Below, piece after piece: positions 1 to 12,129 of a stretch of DNA of 64,000 nucleotides. Position numbers and translations under genes: made by a program. Below the pieces are notes generated by a model, which was given only the letters and a program-made list of their open reading frames with translations, ran no database searches and was not told the DNA's origin. Source of the stretch: Halicephalobus mephisto (Eukaryota > Nematoda > Chromadorea > Rhabditida > Panagrolaimidae); NCBI GenBank assembly GCA_009193035.1, contig SWDT01000185.1, positions 1 to 64,000 of the forward strand, written 5' to 3'. Within the stretch, counting starts at the first letter, position 1, and each line of letters opens with the position of its first letter.

Positions 1-1065
1 ATATTCATGAAAGTGTGACCATAGTGTCACGTTTTTATCGTATTTCGCAATTATTGCCGGTCCGAAAATTATGTTTTTTACATGTACGTAAGCGATTGAA
101 TCGTCATCTGATAATTGTTCGTTTTGTAGTTTGTCTAGGATAAGCCTTGAATAATTAGTTATTATCTACGATGTTATTTTTTTTTAAAAATACGGTGGAT
201 TTAATAACTGCAATTGTTGGATCTATTTTTGTATGTTTAGATTCGTCTTTTTCGACCAATTTGCAAAATTTAATTTTTCTGCAAATTTTCAAATTTGAAT
301 CAACAAAATTCAATTTTTAATTTTAATAAAATTTTTTAAAATTTCAAAAATTATTTTTGGAATTTCGAAATGTAAAAATTATCGAAAATTATGAAATTCT
401 CAATGATACTGTAATTTTTTAAAAACTTTCAGAATTCAATGAAATATTTTAAAATTTTATTGTTTTTAAAAAAGTTTTTAAAATCGAAAATTTAAAAAAT
501 TTTTTAAAATCAAAAATTTAAAAAGTTTTTAAAATCTGAAATTTTCCAGAATTTTTTCAAACTTCAGAATCCGCGAAAAATTCAAAATTAAACATAAATT
601 TTTTGATTTTTTAAAATTATTCAAAAATTCCGAAATTAAAAAAATTCACTTTTTCGATTTTGTTTTTTTTGATTTTATGACTTCACGTTTATCTCCCTCA
701 GGGGATAAATCTGCAAGTTTAATTTCTCTGCAAATTTTTGAATTTAAATCAATTAAGTTTGCAGAAAACAAAATCCCAAATTTTAGTTTAAAAAAAATTA
801 ATTTTTAACAAAATTTTAATTTTTAATAAATTTTAATTCGAAAAAAATTAATTTTTAGAAAAATTTTAATTAAAAAAAATTAATTTTTAATAAAATTTTA
901 ATTCAAAAAAAATTTAATTTTTAAAAAAACTTTAATTTTTAGTAAATTTTAATTTTAAAGAAAATTTAATTTAATAAATTTTTAATTTAAAAAATTGAAA
1001 TTTAACGAATGATTAATCTCTCGTTGATCATTTTAATTTTTTTGAAGACTAAAATGAGATCAAAT
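1..1065. repeat. AT-rich intergenic DNA with phased A/T runs
   Basis: The first ~60 bases hold a fragment of the dispersed repeat that contains ATAGTGAC-like words (fuller copies at 3355-3905). From about 280 on the sequence is alternating runs such as AAAATTTT and TTTTTAAAA spaced by roughly one helical turn, the look of nematode PATC DNA. I see no open frame with protein-like composition. A degenerate TTAATTTTTAA-type unit is tandemly repeated at 790-1000. Confidence 0.55.
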
Positions 1066-1383
1066 AACCCCCTTTTTCGAGTTCAGGGACCATTAAAGTT
1101 TCCCACACAATGACTAATTCTTGGAAATTCAAAGAATAAAATTTTTTATTGAAATTGACACTCCTAAAATTTTCGATAACGAAAATCCTACATTTTTATG
1201 GATTTTTTAGAATAATTCGAAATCAGAAAATTTCACAATTATTTAAAAACAAAAATCTTAAGTTTCTAAAATGTCCCAAAATTCGTGTTGAAATAATTCC
1301 ATAAAAAAAGCAATTTTTACGTTTTTATAAAAATAGAATTCTGTAAAGCTTCCAGAATCCAGAAGACGATTCTGAAGGTTTTA

Positions 1384-1810
1384 GAATTCTCTGAAATTTA
1401 AAAAATTCAACAAACAACTTTGAAGTTTTTAGAATTTTCTAAAATTTTGAACTTTTTAGAATTTTCTAAAATTTTGAACTTTTTAGAATTCTCTGAAATT
1501 TTGAACTTTTTAGAATTTTTTAAAATTTCGAATTTTTTAGAATTTTTTAAAATTTTGAACTTTTTAGAACTCTCTGAAAATTTGAACTTTTTAGAATTTT
1601 TTAAAATTTCGAACTTTTTAGAATTTTCTGAAATTTTGAACTTTTTTGAATTTTCTGAAATTTAAAAAATTCAACAAACAATTTTGAACTTTTTTGAATT
1701 TTCTAAATTTTTTACGAATTTCTAAAATTTTCTATAATCCTCTGAAATTTAATAAAACTTCCAAAATTATCTAAAATTCCGAATTCTAAAAACTCAAAAA
1801 TTTTTGTTAA
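1384..1810. repeat. 27-bp A/T tandem repeat
   Basis: A unit of about 27 bp (GAACTTTTTAGAATTTTCT plus an AAAATTTT run) is repeated roughly nine times between 1420 and 1665 and decays on both sides. Because 27 is a multiple of three, the array is open in one frame and gives a spurious 9-residue peptide repeat. A and T runs are strongly phased, so this is best read as PATC-like repeat DNA rather than a gene. Confidence 0.7.
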
Positions 1811-1945
1811 GATTATTTCGTCACATTAGTTATTTTAAATTTTCATAATATTTTGATTAGTAATCTCACAAGTCATGAATGAAGATTCCGATTATCTCAA
1901 ATGTTGTATTTCCTCCGGGCATGTTTTTTCTAAGTCGTAATTGCC

Positions 1946-2215
1946 TATAATTTGTTTTTAAATTTAAAAAAAAATTCGTTTTAAAAAAAATTTGTTTTAA
2001 AAAAATTATTTTAAAAAAAATTATTTTTAAAGATAAAATTTGTTTTTAAAAAAATTATTTTTAAAAAATTAATTTTAAAGAAAAAATTCATTTAAAAAAA
2101 TTTATTTTTAAAGAAAAAATTTATGTGAAAAAATTATTTTAAAAAAAAATTTATTTGAAAAAAAATTTGTTTAAAAAAAAATTTGTTTTAAAAAAATTGT
2201 TTTTTTTAATGATTA
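1946..2215. repeat. Low-complexity A/T block
   Basis: Repeated words of the form TTTTAAAAAAATT with an ATTTGTTT variant fill this block. Nothing else is visible in it. Confidence 0.6.
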
Positions 2216-2399
2216 ACGTAAATCGTCTTCGGCGAATTTCTTTACCTATGGTCATCAGATAAAAATTGAAAGAAAATTTTCGAATTTTTCAGAATTTTTA
2301 TGGAAAATTTAAAAACGAATAATAAACACAAAATTTGTGTTTTTAAGCCAAATCTTCGGGGAATTCATGTCGAAGAAGTTTAGAGTTTGTGACAACTAC

Positions 2400-3012
2400 C
2401 AGTTTCGAAATAAGTGCATTTTAGGACATTTTAGAAAAATAAAAATATAAAATTCTGCAATTTCGGTTTTGACTGGAAAGTTTTAGAAATTCGTGTTGAG
2501 ATTATTTTTGAAATTTGTGACGAAAGTTATTTATTTTAATAATAATGCGATTTTAGGACATTTTAGAAAAATAAAAATATAAAATTCTGCAATTTCGGTC
2601 TTGACTGGAAAATTTTAGAAATTTGTGACGAAAATTATTTATTTTCACAGTAGTGCAGTTTTGAAACTTTCTAAAATTGCGTAAATATAAAACTATATAC
2701 TTTTCAATTTTAATTGGAAAATTCCTTTCGAGACTAATTTTCGAAATTCTTTAGTATTTTAAATTATAATTTTATAATTTTAAAATTTTCTAAAATTATG
2801 TAAATTTTGTAATTTTAAATCTTTTTGGTCCCTAGTGGAAAATTTTAAAAATTCCTTTGGAGATTAATTTTCGAAATTCTTTAATATTTTACATTATAAT
2901 TTTGTAATTTTAAAATTTTCTAAAATTATGTAAATTTCGTAATTTTAAATCTTTTTGGTCCCAAGTGGAAAATTTCGAAAATTCCTTTCGAGATAATTTT
3001 CACTTTTTGTAG
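2400..3012. repeat. Dispersed tandem repeat, GGTCC...TGGAAAATTT family
   Basis: Four to five degenerate copies of a 100-120 bp unit whose best-conserved core is a 'GGTCC(N)AC/AGTGGAAAATTT' word followed by a 'TTCGAGA' word. The same core recurs at 5560-5965, 9880-10960, 12815-13400, 49985-50200 and 62110-62730, so this is a family spread over the whole window. It has no terminal inverted repeats and no coding capacity that I can see. Confidence 0.65.
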
Positions 3013-3019
3013 CAAAAAA

Positions 3020-3350
3020 AATTTTTAATAATATAATTTTGGGATTATCACAAAACACACAGTACATTTTTAAAGTTAATAATGATGACGGAAATAAACA
3101 TTTTCTGAGGGATACTGTAGCACTCCTCAATTGACCCCTTTTACTTCCTTGATTTTTTCACTGACATGAGTCATTTTTGATTTGACACGTCTGAAAAGGA
3201 GAATATTCGTTTCCGAATATGTTTGTCTTCCCCGAGGCCTTTGATGGATCAGCTGCACGGTAGTCCGTTGTTGCAGAACTGACTTAGTCATTTTAAAAAA
3301 ATTATTTGCATTGTCGCACATTTTGTCACGCACACAAAAAAGCAAAACTT
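3020..3350. other. Higher-complexity island, no assigned gene
   Basis: Base composition is more even than in the flanks. A 72-codon frame is open on the minus strand (3127-3345) and includes a TTTTCAG that could act as an acceptor on that strand, but there is no recognisable motif, no conserved neighbour and no second exon that I can join in phase. It could be a stray exon, a regulatory island or chance. Confidence 0.2.
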
Positions 3351-3354
3351 TTGG

Positions 3355-3905
3355 TCCAGTAACAATTGCGAGATGTGACGAAAATGTAACTTAATAGTGA
3401 CGATTTGCATTTGTTACTGGATTAAAAAATATACTTTTTTTTGTACAGATTTGGGATAGTGTTTATTTCCAACTCAAATCAGGGCTTTCTAGTCACTATC
3501 CAATGTTTATTAGAGCTGTCAAAATCACTATCCAAAAACAGTTCCAATACACAAAAAATTATAATTTTTGATTTAATAACAATTACGAAATGTAACAATC
3601 GTTATATTTTTATGAATATTTGACTTTTGTGACGAAATTAAAACACAATAGTGACTATTTCTATCTGTTAATAGATTAAAAGTTGTTTTTTCTAGAGATT
3701 TTGGATAGTGCCTATTTCCAACTCAAATCAGGGCTTTCTAGTCACTATCCAAAAACGGTTCCAATACACAAAAAAGTCTAATTTTTGATTTAATAACAAT
3801 TATGAAATGTAACAATCATCATATTTTTATGAATATTTGACTTTTATGACGAAATTAAAACATAATAATAACGATTTTTATTTATTCCTGGACCAAAAGT
3901 TACGT
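3355..3905. repeat. ~250-bp tandem repeat with ATAGTGACGATTT and TAGTCACTATCC words
   Basis: Two tandem copies about 248 bp apart (matching words at 3451 and 3701) plus partial ends. Each contains a conserved stretch reading TCAAATCAGGGCTTTCTAGT and a following TCACTATCC word; ATAGTGA and TCACTAT are complementary, so a copy can fold back. Near-identical copies sit inside the ACAD10-like intron at 28540-28940 and a diverged one lies at 50210-50360. Confidence 0.7.
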
Positions 3906-3984
3906 TTTTTTGTGTGTGGGAATAACGACAGAAAGTGATCAAAAGGTCAATTTTTCGTTTTATTTTTTATTTTATTTGACAAGA

Positions 3985-4400
3985 GTGGGAGATTTGACCT
4001 TTAGAACCTTCAAGGATTTTAAATTTATGACGCAAAAAAATCGCAAAAATGTAAAATTTTTTCGAAATTGTCTCGAACGGAATTTTGGAAGCTTACAAAT
4101 ATTCGAGTTTTAAAAACTAGTTTTGGGATTTTGCTGGATTCTGGAATTTTTCAAAAACTTCTGAAATCTGAAATTTTGGAGATTTTTTAAAAATTAAGTA
4201 ATTCAAAAATGTTCAAAAAATTTTTTTAATTTTCGAAAATTTCTGGAATTTTAAAAAAATTCATAAAATTTTTGAAATTCTAAAATTTTAAAAAAATTTT
4301 ATAAATTTTTGAAAATTCGAAATTTTCCGAAATTAGAAAATTTAAAATTTTTTTTATTAAATTTCAAAAATTAAAAAAAATTAAAAATGTTTTAAATTTT
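3985..4400. repeat. PATC-like A/T tract
   Basis: Phased AAATTTT runs separated by short C/G-containing words. No gene or structured repeat beyond the phasing. Confidence 0.5.
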
Positions 4401-4494
4401 TACAATGTTTTTGCAAGTTTTGAATTTTCGTTGTTTTGAAACTTGAATTCAACAAAAATCTGGAAATTTCCACGACATTCGAACACAAATAGTT

Positions 4495-5295
4495 GATATG
4501 AGTCATAATTCGTTCCCCGACAAATAATCATCGGAATTTGGAGAAAGGAATGAATGGTCATCTCAGCTGCCGATGATGTTGGTTGTACAACAATTGCCCC
4601 CGGCGATATTTATTCCCTTATTTCACAAAATTTATTTTATTTCATTTTTATATTTAATTTAATTTAACAATTTAGTTAAGTAAAAAATTAATTTTAAAAA
4701 AATTCTGAAATTAGAGAAAAATTATTCAACAATTGCCCCTGGTGATATTTATTCCCCTTTTTTATTTAATTTTTATGCAAATTTTTTATATTTAATTTAA
4801 TAATTTAGTTAAGTAAAAAATTTATTTTAAAAAAATTCTGAAATTAGAGAAAAGCTAAAAACTGCACAATAATTGTCCCTGGCGATATGTACCCCTCTTT
4901 ATTTCACAAAATTTATTTTATTTAATTTTTATGCAAATTTTTTATATTTAAATTAATTTAATAATTTAGTTAAGTAAAAAATTTATTTTTAATAATTTTG
5001 AAAAAAAAATGGGGAGCAAATGTCGCTGGGGAAGTGTCGTACAGCCTTTGATATGAATCATAAGTCGTTCCCCGACGATATGTAACCTTCTTTATTTCAC
5101 AAAATTTATTTTATTTTATTTTTACGTAAATTTTTATATTTAAATTTATTTTTAAAAATTTCGAAAAAATAGGGAGCAAATGTCGCTGGGGAAGTGTCGT
5201 ACAGCCTTTGATATGAATCATAAGTCGTTCCCCGACGAATAATCATCGGAATTTGGAGAAAGGAATGAGTGGTCATCTCAGCTGCCGATGATGTT
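4495..5295. repeat. Duplicated 86-bp block and ~130-bp A/T tandem repeat
   Basis: An 86-bp block starting GATATGA(G/A)TCATAA and ending CTGCCGATGATGTT occurs at 4495-4580 and 5210-5295 with very few differences; its first half also occurs near 5050. Between the copies is a ~130-bp A/T unit repeated three to four times, each with a CAATTG(C/T)CCC(T/C)GG(C/T)GATAT word. No coding signal. Confidence 0.65.
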
Positions 5296-5559
5296 CGGCG
5301 ATTTCGAAATAGTTTTGACCGGTCACATTTTTGCAGCTTCTTTCGAGTAGTTCTTAAATGAAAAAGATGACGAAATAATTATTTTTGTTTTTATTAAAAA
5401 ATAAAAAATCACTTTTCATAAAATCGAAAAATTTTTGCATACTTATCCTTATTTCGTCATCGGTGTGTTTTGTGTAGTGGTCGTTGAGATCAGGATCAAA
5501 AAATTGCGAAACAGAATGGTCAATTGTGTTATTATAAAAGAAAATTTTTTTCTAAAAAC

Positions 5560-5965
5560 TCTTAAAAAGTATTTCAATACAAAATTTAAAACTTTCCACT
5601 CAGGACCCAAAAATTAAACATTTTAAGTTTATGTATTTTTAAAAAATTCCGAAATTAGAAAATAATTAAAAAAATTAAGAATTTTTAAAAATATCCCAAC
5701 ACGAAATTTCAAAACTTTCCAATCAGGACCAAAACTTAAAATTTATGTTTTTTAAAAAATTTAAAATAAGATTATTTTTAAAATAAAAATGTTTATGAAA
5801 AAATTTGTCTCAACGGGAAATTTCAAAATTTTCCAGTCGGGACCAAAACTTAAAATTTATGTTTTTTAAAAAATTTAAAATAAGATTATTTTTAAAATAA
5901 AAATGTTTTTCAAAAAATTTGTCTCAACACGAATTAAAATTTTCCACCCAGGACCCAAAGTTAAA
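5560..5965. repeat. GGTCC...TGGAAAATTT family, second cluster
   Basis: Three copies of the same unit as at 2400-3012, here about 120 bp each, with the core AC(T/C)TTCCA(N)TCAGGACC on the plus strand, i.e. the opposite orientation to the first cluster. Confidence 0.65.
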
Positions 5966-6399
5966 AATTTAATATTTAGTTATTTCTGTAAAATTTTAAA
6001 TTACTTCGTACATGTTTAGAAATTTCAAAATCCCATATGGTATTCTGTAGTTTTATTCAGAAAAAAAATCATAGAATGTAATCCAATGTGTGATGAAAAA
6101 CATTTTTTCCGTTGTACTTTTACCGTTATTTCCGTTTTTAGCTAGATAATTATAAAATTGTTGCTGTATTTGGTTTTTGCTAGGTTTTTTCTAAGAACCA
6201 ATTTTCTGCAAACTTTGGTTGAAAATTAAATTAAAAACATGTTTGTATTTTTGTTTTTAAATTTTTTGTTATTTGTGAAATTTAAAAAAATTAAATTAAA
6301 ATTGACCGATCAATTGATTCGAAAAATGATAAATTTTATTTCAATTTTATCAGTTTCGATTCCCACGGAATCCAAAGTACGACCAAGGACTAGAACCAG

Positions 6400-7290
6400 A
6401 TAGAAAAGTGATACACACTATATGATTTATTGATAAATTATATTTTTTGTATCCTAGTGGTTCATTACTCCTAATGTATCAGATTAATATATACATATTA
6501 AGTGCATTGTTTTCGATGTATCAGATACATTGAATCCAATATGCCAAGTGATGTATGATATTTTGTGTATTGATGCGTAAAATATGCTGTATCGATATAT
6601 TAGAGATGTTTTAATATATGGATATAGCATATTTTATCGATACATCAAAAACTACATATTAAGTGCATTGTTTTCGATGTATCAGATACATTGAATCCAA
6701 TATGCCAAGTGATGTATGATATTTTGTGTATTGATGCGTAAAATATGCTTTATCGATATATTAAAACATATCTAATATATATTGATAGAGCATATTTTAT
6801 CTACTTTATCGATGCATTAAAAACTACGTATTAAGTGCATTATTTTCTATGTATCAGATACCTTGAATTCAATATGCAACATAATATATGATATTCAATA
6901 TGCCGATATGTAAAATATGCTGTATCGATATATTAAAACATCTCTAATATATCGATACAATATATTTTATCGATGCATTAAAAACTACATATTAAGTGCA
7001 TTGTTTTCAATGTATTAGATACATTGAATCCAATATGCAACATAATATATGATATTCAATATGCCGATATGTAAAATATGCTGTATCGATATATTAAAAC
7101 ATCTCTAATATATCGATATAGCATATTTTATCTATTTACCGATGCATCAAAAACTACATATTAAGTGCATTGTTTTCGATGTATCAGATATATTGAATTC
7201 AAAATGCCAAATGAAACATATTTTATGTACCGATGTGTTGAAATAATGTTCTTATACATTGTGTTTCAATTTATGTACCGATATGTTCGA
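6400..7290. repeat. ~165-bp satellite rich in TATCGATA
   Basis: The word AC(A/G)TATTAAGTGCATTGTTTTC begins at about 6493, 6654, 6826, 6987 and 7156, giving spacings of 161, 172, 161 and 169 bp. Each unit is itself full of inverted words (ATATCGATA, GATGCATC), so single strands can fold extensively. The length is close to one nucleosome repeat. A related ~140-bp array lies at 50460-51000. Confidence 0.8.
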
Positions 7291-7299
7291 GTTATCTTT

Positions 7300-7700
7300 T
7301 TGTGTGCGAACAAAAACCAAAATATGATTTGTGCTGACGTTGCATAGTCTTTCTTTGTGTTCAAAACGGTGTCATTGGTTTTCGTTTGTGACTAGAAGGT
7401 TCTCGAAAAACCTGTCCTATTTGTCAATGTCAGTTTCAATGAAGACTACAAAACTCATCGTGAACAATGACGTAGTTCAGGTTTTGGTCTGAACCTTGAC
7501 TAAAGAATATGATTTTTTACAATAGATTTATGTCGCAATAAACAAATCTCCTGTAATGACGAAAAACAATCTGAATCAAAATCTACCTTCTAGTTTCTGT
7601 CAATTGTTGATTTCGATGTGACAATTTACTCGCGCCTTTGAACGGGTGAATTTTTGATGATATTAAGGATTTCGCAACAAAAGTTGATTTTTTTTTGTGA
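7300..7700. other. Intergenic DNA, no gene seen
   Basis: Moderately complex sequence without repeats. No frame shows protein-like composition together with usable splice sites. Confidence 0.3.
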
Positions 7701-8460
7701 AGTTAATTTTAAATGAAGTTTCATCTACGACACAAATAAGTGAATGTATTACAATCGTTAAGCGCTTGAAGATGAAAAACAACTTTGACACGAAGCTTCA
7801 TCTGCGCTTAAAAGTAAGGGAAATTATCGTCATAATTAAGCGCTTCACTTTTTGTAATTTCTTGACATGAAATCATCGTCATCATTAAGTATACTATATA
7901 GAAGTTAATTTCATTGTCCTCTTAGACAATTTTCAATGCAGGTTTTTATTTTTGCTAGAAAAATGAGCGAAATTATCGTGATTATTAAGTGTTTCGTTTT
8001 CGTTTATAATTTTCGATGTTGATTTTCATTTTCGCCAAAAAATGAGCGAAATTATCGTGATTATTAAGCGCTTTACTTTCCTTCAAATTATCTTTAACAT
8101 CGATTCCTTTTTGATTAAAAATAAGCGAAATCATGATAATTGTTAAGTGTCTTACTATAGGAACTAAGTTCATTTTTTTGAATACCCTTCAGCGTCGATT
8201 CCCACTTTTCGCTTGAAAATAAGCGAAATCATGATAATTGTTAAGTGCCTTATTATAAAATTTAAATTCATTTTTTTGAATATCCTTCAGCGTTGATTCC
8301 CACTTTTCGCTTGAAAATAAGCAAAATCATGATAATTGTTAACTGCCTTACTATAGGAAATAAATTCACTTTTTTGAATACCCTTCAGCGTCGATTCCTT
8401 ATTTTGATTAAAAATAAGCGAAATCGTGATAATTGTTAAACGTGCCCCTTTAAAAATTAA
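7700..8460. repeat. Hairpin satellite, cluster 1 (~100-bp unit)
   Basis: Units of about 100 bp carry TTCGCTTGAAAATAAGCGAA or close variants followed by ATCATGATAATTGTTAAG; the best copies are at about 8110-8450. TTCGCTT and AAGCGAA form a 7-bp stem. The same hairpin with different spacers recurs at 41290-41720, 45105-45620, 53630-54075 and 58195-59680. Confidence 0.75.
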
Positions 8461-8484
8461 TTTTATTTTTCATTACGAGATTTT

Positions 8485-8820
8485 TCAATTCAGATAATCA
8501 ACAATAAACAAGAAAAAAGAAAAACTTCCTATTAGAATTCTTTTACGTGCATTTTTGGAAAAATCATGTCGAAGTTGAAAACTGAATTTACCGTTCCAAA
8601 TTAGTTTTGCCAATTTTTTCATAAAGTACTTGTATAAATTCCATTTTGCAAGGAAAAGCTGACTAGGATTTTGCAGACTGGCCACCTGAGTAAGCATCAT
8701 GATCCATTTTGCCGGGAGCGTTTTGTGACAAATATGTGATTTTGAATTGGGTGAAATATGGATGAAAATCCGCATTCTTTTCTCACGTGGGGTCACCCAA
8801 ATTTTTTCGAAAAAAATCAA
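8485..8820 (-). other. Unassigned open frame, 111 codons
   Basis: A minus-strand frame with ATG at 8820 is open for 111 codons in sequence that is less AT-rich than its surroundings. The peptide is rich in Lys, Phe and Ser with no motif I recognise, no signal peptide and no clear partner exon. It may be an exon or chance; I would not annotate it as a gene without transcript data. Confidence 0.15.
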
Positions 8821-8957
8821 ATTTGTTCTTTTGAACTATTATAGGATTTCGAAATATAGTTGAAACCATGTGAAAAATTTATTTTGATGGATGACACAAA
8901 ATCGTACCAAAAAAAACGTGACTGAAAAAGGTCAAAATTAAAATTTTATTATTTTTA

Positions 8958-9499
8958 CACAGGTTTTCTGAAATCAGACTTAACTGAATGGAATGAACAT
9001 ATAAGAGCTCCTAATCATAGTTTTCACATTATTTGATTCTAACTGAGTACAATCGATGGCAGGATTGCAATATAACAGAAGATTGAATATAACTGAATGT
9101 AATCAACGTACTAATACCTTTTTAACTAAAAATAAATTTGGTTTAAATACGTTGATTACACTCAATTATATTCAATCTTCTTTGGATCGCAATCCTGTCA
9201 TCGATTGTACTCAGTTAGAATCAAATAATGTGAAAACTATGATTAGAAGCTCTTACGTGTTGATTCCATTCCAATACAATGTTGAATATAACTGAATGTA
9301 ATCAACGTACTAATACCTTTTTAACTGAAAATAAACATGATTTAAATACGTTGATTACACTCAGTTATATTCAATCTTCTGTTATATTGCAATCCTGTCA
9401 TCGATTGTACTTAGTTAGAATCAAGTAATGTGAAAACTATGATTAGAAGCTCTTACGTGTTGATTCCATTCGGTTACACCTGATTTCAGAAAACCTGTG
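8958..9499. mobile_element. 542-bp foldback/MITE element with long terminal inverted repeats
   Basis: The left end CACAGGTTTTCTGAAATCAG (8958-8977) is the exact reverse complement of the right end (9480-9499), and both are flanked by TA, the target duplication used by Tc1/mariner-superfamily transposases. Imperfect inversion continues inward for at least 150 bp. The interior holds further inverted and direct copies of the same words (an AATATAACTGAATGTAATCA word appears near 9082 and 9282), so the element looks like a nested or internally duplicated foldback. There is no transposase frame; it must have been moved by an enzyme encoded elsewhere. Confidence 0.85.
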
Positions 9500-9826
9500 T
9501 AATTGTAAACGGAAATTTATCAGTTTGTTTTTGCTTTGAGAATAACCGGAAACATGTCGCGTGAAATCTCTGAATCAACGAAAAAGACATAAAATCAGTC
9601 AAGTCACAAATGATGAAACAGACAAAACCCAAGAATTGCACTTTTCATCATTTGAACAAAAGTCTTCGAATTTCTATTTTCAATCGGTACGCAAAATCAT
9701 TTTGAATTTTTGCGTTCATGATCTTGAACCAAAATTGCACAATATTATGAAATGCTTTGAAATTAAACATTTTTAACAATTTTAAACATTAAATTTCACA
9801 ATTGTTTTAATTTAAAAGTTTGGAAA

Positions 9827-10980
9827 TTTTTATGAAAAGAAATTTTAAATATTTTGTGGTACACATTTGTGAATTTATATTTGTAGGATTTGGAACTTGT
9901 TAGAGTCAAATAAAAACGAATTTTTTTTGATCCTGACTGGAAAACCTCGGAAATTCCAGTCGAGGAATTTTTAATTTTTTCGGTACACATTTCTGTTTTT
10001 TGTTTTATTGTAACTAAAATCCTTCAAAACTACGAACACCAACTTTCACATTTCGGTCCCAATTGGAAAATTTAAAAAATTCTATCAAGGCACTTTTTTC
10101 GAGTTTACGGGGGTACATATTTTCATTTTTATAGGATTATGATTTTGGATTATTTTAGGATTATGTGAATTTCTAATTTTTCGGTCCTACGTGGAAAATT
10201 TAAAAAATTCTATCAAGATACTTTTTTCGAATTTACGAAGTACATATTTTCATTTTTATTTTTATAAAATTATGATTTTTGGATTATTCTACAATTATAT
10301 AAATTTTTAATTTTTCGGTCCTACGTGGAAAATTTAAAAAATCTTCATTGAGACGCTTTTTTTCGAATTTGTGGGGTATGTATTTCTATGAAAATAAAAA
10401 TACATTTTTTACCCGGCGGAAATACGTATATACTAAGTTTTTCAGTTTTCAGTCTCAACCGGAAATTTCAAAGTTTCTTGTCGAGACAAATAGACTTTTG
10501 TGATAAACATTTTTATTCTAAAAATAATTTTGGAGTTTTCCAAAAACACATAAATTTTTAGTTTTGGTCCTACGTGGAAAATTTTAAAACTCGTGTTGAG
10601 AAAAATAAAAATTTTTGATAAACATTTTTATTTTGGAATTTTTCAAAAATACATAAATTTTGAGTTTTTGGTCCTGATTGGAAAATTTTGAAATTTCCTA
10701 TTGAGACAAATTTTTTCATAAACATTTTTATTTTAAAAATAATCTTATTTTAAATTTTTTAAAAAACATAAATTTTGAGTTTTTGGTCCCGACTGGAAAA
10801 TTTTGAAATTTCTCGTTGAGACAAATTTAAAAAAAAAAATTTTTATTTTGAAAATAATCTTATTTTAGATTTTTCCAAAAATACATAAATTTTAACTTCT
10901 GGTCCCGACTGGAAAATTTTGAAATTTCCTATTGAGACAAATTTTTTGAAAAACATTTTTATTTTGAAAACGGAATAATG
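9827..10980. repeat. GGTCC...TGGAAAATTT family, third cluster, with a segmental duplication
   Basis: Eight or more units of about 110 bp, each with GGTCC(C/T)(A/G)(C/A)(C/T)TGGAAAATTT. The first ~560 bp (9827-10390) are duplicated at about 12835-13400 with only scattered substitutions and small indels, a recent segmental copy about 3 kb away in the same orientation. Confidence 0.75.
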
Positions 10981-11159
10981 CTCTCGAGCCAGTTTTTCCA
11001 CAGCTGATTTAACAAAGGAAAAAAACAGGTTCAAATTGTTATTTTTATTCCAAAACTAAAATTAATACATGTTTTCAATTACTGTATTTCTTGTAAATCA
11101 TTAGAAAATTATTTTCGAAGAAAATGTAAAAATAATTAAAAATTGAAAAACAACTTGAT

Positions 11160-11345
11160 CAAAGTGACTTTGTTTTTAAAATTTAAAATTTTTTTATTTT
11201 TTTAAAAATTTTCGATTTTTTAAAAATTTTAAAATTTTTCGATTTTTTTTAATTTTAAAATTTTTTTATTTTTTTGAAATTTAAAATTTTAGGTTTTTTC
11301 GATTTTTTTAAAATTTAAAATTCTTTCAAATCAAAAAAAAAATTA
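11160..11345. repeat. Low-complexity A/T block
   Basis: Repeated TTTTAAAATTT words with TTTTCGATTTTTT inserts; nothing else visible. Confidence 0.5.
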
Positions 11346-11449
11346 AATGAAAAAAACAAATTTTGGAACAAAAACAACAAAAATTTAAAAAAAATTTGAT
11401 CGTAGATTTGTGTCAAAATTTAGAAAAGGATCAAAATTAAAGTTAAATT

Positions 11450-12065
11450 TGCAGTTTACTTGCAACATTTAGACAAATAAGTCAATGTCGAAATCAAAAT
11501 TAAAATTATAGTTTGTGCGCAATATTCAGTCACATCGGTCGAAATTTTTATGTTTACATTTATAAAGATTTCGAAATCAAAATAAAAGTTGCACTTTGCA
11601 CGCAACTTTTTGGCAGTTAGATTGATTTCGAAATTAAAATAAAATTTGCACTTTGTGTGCAACTTTTTAGCAGTTAGATCGATGTCGAAATCAAAATAAA
11701 ATTTGCACTTTGCGCGCAACTTTTTGGCAGTTAGATCGATGTCGAAATTACAATAAAATTTGCACTTTGCGCGCAACTTTTTAGCAGTTAGATCAATTTC
11801 GAAATTAAAATAAAATTTGCACTTTGTGTGCAATGTTTTGGCAGTTAGGTAGATTTCGAAATCAAAATAAAATTTGCATTTTGCGCGCAACTTTTTGGCA
11901 GTTAGATTGATTTCGAAATCAAAATAAAATTTGTACTTTGTGTGCAATATTCCATTATATTTGTCGAAATTTTTATTTTTGCATATGTGACGACTTCGAA
12001 GTCACAATAAAACTTGTAATGTGCGCACAATATTTAGACAAAAAAGTCGACATTAAAGTCAAATT
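11450..12065. repeat. 57-bp tandem satellite
   Basis: About nine units of 57 bp; the core reads GCGCGCAACTTTTTGGCAGT followed by TAGAT(C/T)GAT and GAAATCAAAATAAAATTTGC. Because 57 is divisible by three the array is open on the minus strand for 163 codons and encodes a 19-residue repeat; I treat that as a by-product of the period. A related, longer-period array with TTGCG(G/C)GCAA and TGCAAAT words lies at 63490-63935. Confidence 0.8.
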
Positions 12066-12129
12066 TGTAGTTTGGTTGCAGTATTTTGTCGACCCCATTT
12101 GTGCGAAAATTCAATTTGATTTAAATGTC

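Noticed and set aside
1420..1665. 81-codon plus-strand frame with a 9-residue NFLEFSKIL-type repeat
   Set aside because: It is the translation of a 27-bp A/T tandem repeat; the repeat period keeps the frame open.
11456..11947. 163-codon minus-strand frame with 19-residue repeats
   Set aside because: Product of the 57-bp satellite; the array continues outside the frame and related satellite DNA occurs at 63.5 kb without a frame.
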